NCBI RefSeq assembly: GCF_024172085.1
Contig: NZ_JAMZDZ010000001.1
Location: forward strand, 372,001-436,000
Reading direction: 5' to 3'
DNA: 64,000 bases
Source of the DNA: Hamadaea flava
GTDB lineage: Bacteria; Actinomycetota; Actinomycetes; Mycobacteriales; Micromonosporaceae
Positions 59,847-64,000 of the stretch are shown piece by piece (position 1 is the first letter of the stretch; every line of letters begins with the position of its first letter). The notes under the pieces were generated by a model that saw nothing but the letters and a program-made list of their open reading frames with translations, had not been told where the DNA came from and did not search any database. The translations under genes and the position numbers were made by a program.

Positions 59847-61310
59847 ATGCAGGCCCTGTCGCACCTGCTCGACGCCGCCGGAGCCGACCGGTACCGGCTG
59901 GCGGTCGCGGACGGCGCGCAGCGAGTCGCCCGGCGGATCACCGCCGCCGGGCGGCCGTTCACCGGGATCTCCCCCGCCCGGCTCGCCGCCGACATCGACA
60001 CGATCGACCTGGACCACCCACTCGGCGACACCACCGCCGCCCTCGACGAACTGGACCGCGTCTACCTCCGCGACGCCGTCTACTTCCACCACCCCCGCTA
60101 CCTCGCCCACCTCAACTGCCCGGTCGTCGTGCCGGCGCTGCTCGGCGAGACCGTGCTGTCGGCCATCAACTCCTCCCTCGACACCTGGGACCAGAGCGCC
60201 GGCGGCACCCTCATCGAACGCCGCCTGATCGACTGGACCACCCGGCGCATCGGCCTCGGCCCGCTCGCCGACGGCGTCTTCACCAGCGGCGGCACACAGT
60301 CCAACGTGCACGCCCTGATGCTCGCCCGCGACGAGGCGCTGGACCGCTTCGCCTGCTCAGCAGGCGATCTGCGCATCTTCGCCTCCGAGTACGCGCACTT
60401 CAGCGTCACCAAGGCCGCCAAGCTCCTCGGGCTGGCCGAAGACGCGGTGATCTCCGTACCGGGGACGGCCGACCGGCGGATGTCACCCGAGGCGCTGCGC
60501 CGGTCGCTCGCGGCGTGCCGCGAAGCCGGGCTCGTCCCGATGGCGGTCGTCGCCACCGCGGGCACCACCGACTTCGGCAGCGTCGACCCGCTCCCCCAAC
60601 TCGCCGACCTGTGCCGGCGTACCGGGGTGTGGTTGCACGTGGACGCCGCCTATGGCTGCGGACTGCTCGTCTCCCGCCGGCGGCGGCTTCTCGACGGGAT
60701 CGAACGCGCCGACTCCGTCACCGTCGACTACCACAAGTCCTTCTTCCAGCCCGTCAGCAGCAGCGCGATCCTCGTACGCGACCGCGCCGTCCTGCGGCAC
60801 GCGACCTACCATGCGGACTACCTCAACCCGAAGCGGGCCGCCGAGGAACAGCTCCCGAACCAGGTGGACAAGAGCCCGCAGACGACCCGTCGGTTCGACG
60901 CGCTCAAGCTGTGGCTGACCCTGCGCATCATGGGCCCGGACGCGGTCGGCTCGCTCTTCGACGCCGTCGTCGACCTGGCCGACGCCGGCTGGCGACTGCT
61001 CGACGGCGATCCGCGGTTCGAGGTCCTCGTCCGCCCCCAGCTGAGCACCCTCGTGTTCCGCTACCTCCCATCGTCCGATATGGACGCCGAAGAGGCGGAC
61101 GCCGCGAACCTGTACGCCCGCAAGGCGATCGCCGAGTCGGGCGAGGCGATGGTCGCCGGCACCGTCGTCGACGGCCGCCACTACCTGAAGCTCACCCTGC
61201 TCAACCCGCGCACCACCGTCGACGACATCGGCACGGTCCTCGACCTCCTCGCCCACCACGCCGAGACCTACGCCAACACCTCCGTCGGGAGCAGCCTTGT
61301 CGCAGCCTGA
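59847..61310 (+). CDS. desA: PLP-dependent lysine decarboxylase, DesA type
   Basis: 487 residues, group II PLP decarboxylase. The PLP lysine lies in [33 protein letters not shown] is the phosphate-binding region and [14 protein letters not shown] holds the PLP Asp. In desferrioxamine synthesis DesA converts lysine to cadaverine. The position before desB, desC and desD fixes this role over other diamine decarboxylases. Its end overlaps the desB start region by 14 bases. Confidence 0.9.
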   Translation: MQALSHLLDAAGADRYRLAVADGAQRVARRITAAGRPFTGISPARLAADIDTIDLDHPLGDTTAALDELDRVYLRDAVYFHHPRYLAHLNCPVVVPALLGETVLSAINSSLDTWDQSAGGTLIERRLIDWTTRRIGLGPLADGVFTSGGTQSNVHALMLARDEALDRFACSAGDLRIFASEYAHFSVTKAAKLLGLAEDAVISVPGTADRRMSPEALRRSLAACREAGLVPMAVVATAGTTDFGSVDPLPQLADLCRRTGVWLHVDAAYGCGLLVSRRRRLLDGIERADSVTVDYHKSFFQPVSSSAILVRDRAVLRHATYHADYLNPKRAAEEQLPNQVDKSPQTTRRFDALKLWLTLRIMGPDAVGSLFDAVVDLADAGWRLLDGDPRFEVLVRPQLSTLVFRYLPSSDMDAEEADAANLYARKAIAESGEAMVAGTVVDGRHYLKLTLLNPRTTVDDIGTVLDLLAHHAETYANTSVGSSLVAA

Positions 61311-62613
61311 GCCGGACGACTCCCGAATAAGCGACTCCCGGATTCACGACTTCGTCGCCGTCGGCCTCGGCCCGTTCAATCTGGGCCTGGCCTGCCTCGC
61401 CGAACCGCTCGACCTCGACGGCGTCTTCCTGGAGAGCAAGCCGGACTTCGACTGGCACCCGGGCATGCTCCTGCCGGGCAGCACCCTCCAGACGCCGTTC
61501 CTCGCCGACCTGGTCAGCCTGGCCGACCCGACCTCGCCGTACTCGTTCCTGAACTACCTCAAGCAGAGCGGGCGGCTGTACTCGTTCTACATCCGCGAGA
61601 GCTTCTTCCCGCTGCGCCGCGAATACGCCGACTACTGCCGGTGGGCCGCCCACCGACTGCGCTCGATCCGCTTCGGGCAGCACGTGCGGTCGGTGTCTGC
61701 CGACAGCGGTGTCTACACCGTGCGGACCGCGACCGGCGACACGTTCCGGGGACGGCGGCTCGTGCTGGGCATCGGCACCGTCCCGCACCTGCCGCCCGCG
61801 GTGACCGGCGTACCTGGTGTCGTGCACAGCTCGGCGTACCTGGGACAACGGGACGCGGTACGCGCCAAGGAGAGCATCACCGTCGTCGGCAGCGGGCAGA
61901 GCGCGGCCGAGATCTACCACGACCTGCTCACCAGCCGCGGCGAGGGCGGCCGCGACTACGACCTGACCTGGATCACCCGCTCGCCCCGGTTCTTCCCGCT
62001 GGAGTACACCAAGCTCACGCTGGAGATGACCTCCCCCGAGTACGCCGACTACTTCCACGCGCTGCCGATGGGCGTACGCGACTCGCTGAACGTAGCGCAG
62101 AAACAGCTCTACAAGGGCATCAACGCCGACCTGATCAACGCCATCTTCGATCAGCTCTACCAGCAGCAGGCAGCTCCGTCCGGTCGCGGCGCGCGTACGC
62201 GCCTGATGACGAACACCGCATTGCGTAGAGCGTCCTATGACGCTAGCCAGGACGCTTACACCCTGGATCTGCGGCACGAGGAACAGGGCGTCGACTTCGA
62301 GCAGCGTACGCAGGCGCTGGTGCTCGCCACCGGCTACCGGCAGCCGACGCCGGAGTTCCTCGGCCCGATCGAGGACCTGCTCGCCCACGATGCGGTAGGA
62401 CGGCTGGCGGTCGGCCGCACCTATCGAGTCGACAATGGACAATCCGGCGCGGTGTACGTCCAGAACGGCGAACTGCACACGCACGGCTTCGTCGCTCCGG
62501 ATCTCGGCATGGGGGCGTACCGGAACTCGTGCATCCTGCGGGACATGCTCGGGCGGGAGGCGTACCCGGTCGAGAAGGCCATCGCCTTCCAGGAGTTCGG
62601 AGCGCCCGCGTGA
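61297..62613 (+). CDS. desB: Lysine/cadaverine N-hydroxylase, DesB type (IucD/SidA family)
   Basis: 438 residues from a TTG start inside the desA 3' end. FAD motif [20 protein letters not shown] motif [15 protein letters not shown] and the [12 protein letters not shown] end are the lysine/ornithine N-monooxygenase pattern. It N-hydroxylates cadaverine with NADPH and O2. TTG is accepted because the FAD motif begins 20 residues later and no better in-frame start exists downstream. The desC GTG overlaps its stop (GTGA). Confidence 0.92.
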   Translation: MSQPEPDDSRISDSRIHDFVAVGLGPFNLGLACLAEPLDLDGVFLESKPDFDWHPGMLLPGSTLQTPFLADLVSLADPTSPYSFLNYLKQSGRLYSFYIRESFFPLRREYADYCRWAAHRLRSIRFGQHVRSVSADSGVYTVRTATGDTFRGRRLVLGIGTVPHLPPAVTGVPGVVHSSAYLGQRDAVRAKESITVVGSGQSAAEIYHDLLTSRGEGGRDYDLTWITRSPRFFPLEYTKLTLEMTSPEYADYFHALPMGVRDSLNVAQKQLYKGINADLINAIFDQLYQQQAAPSGRGARTRLMTNTALRRASYDASQDAYTLDLRHEEQGVDFEQRTQALVLATGYRQPTPEFLGPIEDLLAHDAVGRLAVGRTYRVDNGQSGAVYVQNGELHTHGFVAPDLGMGAYRNSCILRDMLGREAYPVEKAIAFQEFGAPA

Positions 62614-63158
62614 GCGTCGACAGCGCCTTCGAGATCCGTTACGTCGACGCGGTGGCCGACGCCGGGCTGCTCCACGGCTGGGTCACCCACCCCAAGGCCG
62701 CGTTCTGGATGATGCAGCAGGCGTCACTGGGCGAAGTCGCGGCAGAGTACGCCGCGATCGCCGCCCGGCCCGGCCACGACGCGCTGATCGGCTCCCGGGA
62801 CGGGCAGCCGGTGTTCCTGATGGAACGCTACGACCCCCGCCACGAACTGTCCGGGGTGTACGCCGTCCAACCCGGCGACGTGGGAATGCACTTCCTCGTC
62901 GCCCCGGCGGAAACGCCGATCCCAGGTTTCACCCGCGCTGTCATCCTCGCCGTGCTCGACCTGCTCTTCGCCGATCCGCTCACCCACCGGGTCGTCGTCG
63001 AACCCGACGCGCGCAACACCGCCGTGCACGCGCTCAACGCGTACGCCGGCTTCGAGGTGGCCGGAAAGGTCCGCCTGCCGCACAAGGAAGCCCTGCTGAG
63101 CTTCTGCGCCCGCTCGGCGTTCGAGCACGCCCAGCGAAGGAGTCGTCATGTCCACTGA
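62610..63158 (+). CDS. desC: Hydroxamate acyltransferase, DesC type (IucB-like GNAT)
   Basis: 182 residues, IucB/DesC GNAT family: [23 protein letters not shown] is visible as VTHPKAAFW and [11 protein letters not shown], with [22 protein letters not shown] and [23 protein letters not shown] as acetyl-CoA/siderophore motifs. It acylates N-hydroxycadaverine with succinyl- or acetyl-CoA to form the hydroxamate. Start overlaps the desB stop by 4 bases; its own stop lies inside desD. Confidence 0.92.
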   Translation: MSVDSAFEIRYVDAVADAGLLHGWVTHPKAAFWMMQQASLGEVAAEYAAIAARPGHDALIGSRDGQPVFLMERYDPRHELSGVYAVQPGDVGMHFLVAPAETPIPGFTRAVILAVLDLLFADPLTHRVVVEPDARNTAVHALNAYAGFEVAGKVRLPHKEALLSFCARSAFEHAQRRSRHVH

Positions 63159-64000
63159 GGTGTCCACTGAGGTGTCCACTGTGTTGTCCGCTGCGTCGTC
63201 CGCCGAGTCGTCCGCTGGGCCGCCGACCAAGCACCTCCGGCCCGAGCTGTGGGCCAAGGCCAACCGGCACCTGGCGGCCAAGGCGCTCGCCGAGTTCGCC
63301 CACGAGCGGCTGCTCACGCCGATCCCCCACGGCGACGAATCCACCGACCGGTTCAGCGACCGGTTCACGGTGCGGGCGAACGACACCGAGTACCGGTTCA
63401 CCGCGCGGCTGTTCGCGCTCGACCACTGGCAGATCGATCCGGACTCGGTGACCCGGGTCCGCGAGGGCGCACAGCTCCCGGTGGACGCCGTCGACCTCAT
63501 CCTGGACCTGCGCGACACGCTCGGGCTCTCCCCGGCCGTCCTGCCCGTCTATCTGGAGGAGATCACCAGCACGCTCGCCGGGCTCGCGTACAAGTTCGAT
63601 CGACCGCCGGCCGACCTCAGCAGCGCGGGCTTCCAGGCGATCGAGACCGGCATGACCGAGGGCCACCCCTGCTTCGTCGCCAACAACGGCCGCCTGGGCT
63701 ACAGCATCAGCGACTTCCACGAGTACGCCCCGGAGGCGGCGCACCCGATCCGGCTGACCTGGATCGCCGTACACCGGTCGGTCTCGACCTTCACGTCGTG
63801 TTCCGACGTCGGCTACGACACCCTGATCAGCGGCGAACTCGATGCGTCCACTCTGGAGCGACTGACCGCGTCCCTCGATGAACCCGGCGACTACCACCTG
63901 ATGCCGGTGCACCCGTGGCAGTGGCGCAACCGGATCGCCGTCACCTTCGCCGGCGAGGTCGCGCAGGGCCGGATCGTCCACCTCGGCGACGGCGACGACC
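63148..64000 (+). CDS. desD: NIS synthetase, DesD type (IucA/IucC family), 3' end outside window
   Basis: About 284 residues are visible and the frame is open to the window edge. ATG with GAAGGAG 5 bases upstream, overlapping the desC stop by 11 bases. N-terminal tail is repetitive ([11 protein letters not shown]). The IucA/IucC domain begins near residue 35: EGHPCFVANNGRLGYS is the ATP/substrate motif and HLMPVHPWQW is the family signature. DesD condenses hydroxamate units into desferrioxamine. The rest of the gene lies to the right. Confidence 0.9.
   Translation, partial: MSTEVSTEVSTVLSAASSAESSAGPPTKHLRPELWAKANRHLAAKALAEFAHERLLTPIPHGDESTDRFSDRFTVRANDTEYRFTARLFALDHWQIDPDSVTRVREGAQLPVDAVDLILDLRDTLGLSPAVLPVYLEEITSTLAGLAYKFDRPPADLSSAGFQAIETGMTEGHPCFVANNGRLGYSISDFHEYAPEAAHPIRLTWIAVHRSVSTFTSCSDVGYDTLISGELDASTLERLTASLDEPGDYHLMPVHPWQWRNRIAVTFAGEVAQGRIVHLGDGDD

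Overview
The window is high-GC actinomycete chromosome. Supporting signs are the codon use, an actinobacterial LexA box, a DtxR/IdeR-type iron box, an exact CebR box before a cellulase, a desferrioxamine-type siderophore cluster and many leaderless gene starts. Frequent CGTAC words and the saprophytic secretome (GH9 cellulase, M4 and M64 proteases) would fit a Micromonosporaceae-like soil organism, but that family assignment is a guess. About 63 protein genes are supported. No rRNA, tRNA or CRISPR array was seen.

Layout. 1-8951 (+): end of a TIM-barrel sugar isomerase, an LtrA-family membrane protein, an MFS exporter, a small membrane protein, a bifunctional penicillin-binding protein, and the lactate-oxidation operon lutABC. 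8935-14891 (-): a tightly coupled four-gene operon made of a protein methyltransferase, a Trypco2 protein, a 1389-residue trypsin/P-loop NTPase/14-blade WD40 protein and an alpha/beta hydrolase; this is a predicted biological-conflict (immunity or cell-death) system and the most interesting locus here. 14955-18821: a hypothetical gene, an emfourin-like lipoprotein and a secreted M4 protease arranged divergently. 19094-20825: a 13E12/DUF222-HNH gene between imperfect 30-bp direct repeats, with a LexA-like box. 20856-26298: housekeeping enzymes, including a NUDIX operon driven by a perfect SOS box, an RNA methyltransferase and an AsnC/SMP-30 pair.

26368-27502 is an IS5-like element lying in an intergenic palindrome beside a CebR-controlled GH9 cellulase (27656-30487). 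30636-38916 holds assorted enzymes, lipoproteins, AlkB, a LysR regulator, a secreted M64 peptidase and a small M15-like secreted protein. 38933-41849 is a DasR-like GntR regulator with its operators, and an NhaA-thioredoxin fusion whose 5' leader folds into a four-way-junction RNA. 41936-55834 holds regulators (TetR, XRE), a universal stress protein, a DUF885 peptidase with a D-amino-acid lyase, GH15, MFS and smaller genes. 55860-64000 is an iron locus: a siderophore ABC importer and desABCD diverging from one iron box.

Working together: lactate oxidation, extracellular protein and cellulose breakdown, and siderophore synthesis and uptake form ordinary saprophyte physiology. DNA-damage response appears in two LexA-type sites plus AlkB. 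The trypsin/NTPase/WD40 operon is accessory. At least fifteen genes have a TANNNT hexamer placed 6-8 bases before the start codon and no Shine-Dalgarno, so leaderless transcription is common here and was used to choose several starts.
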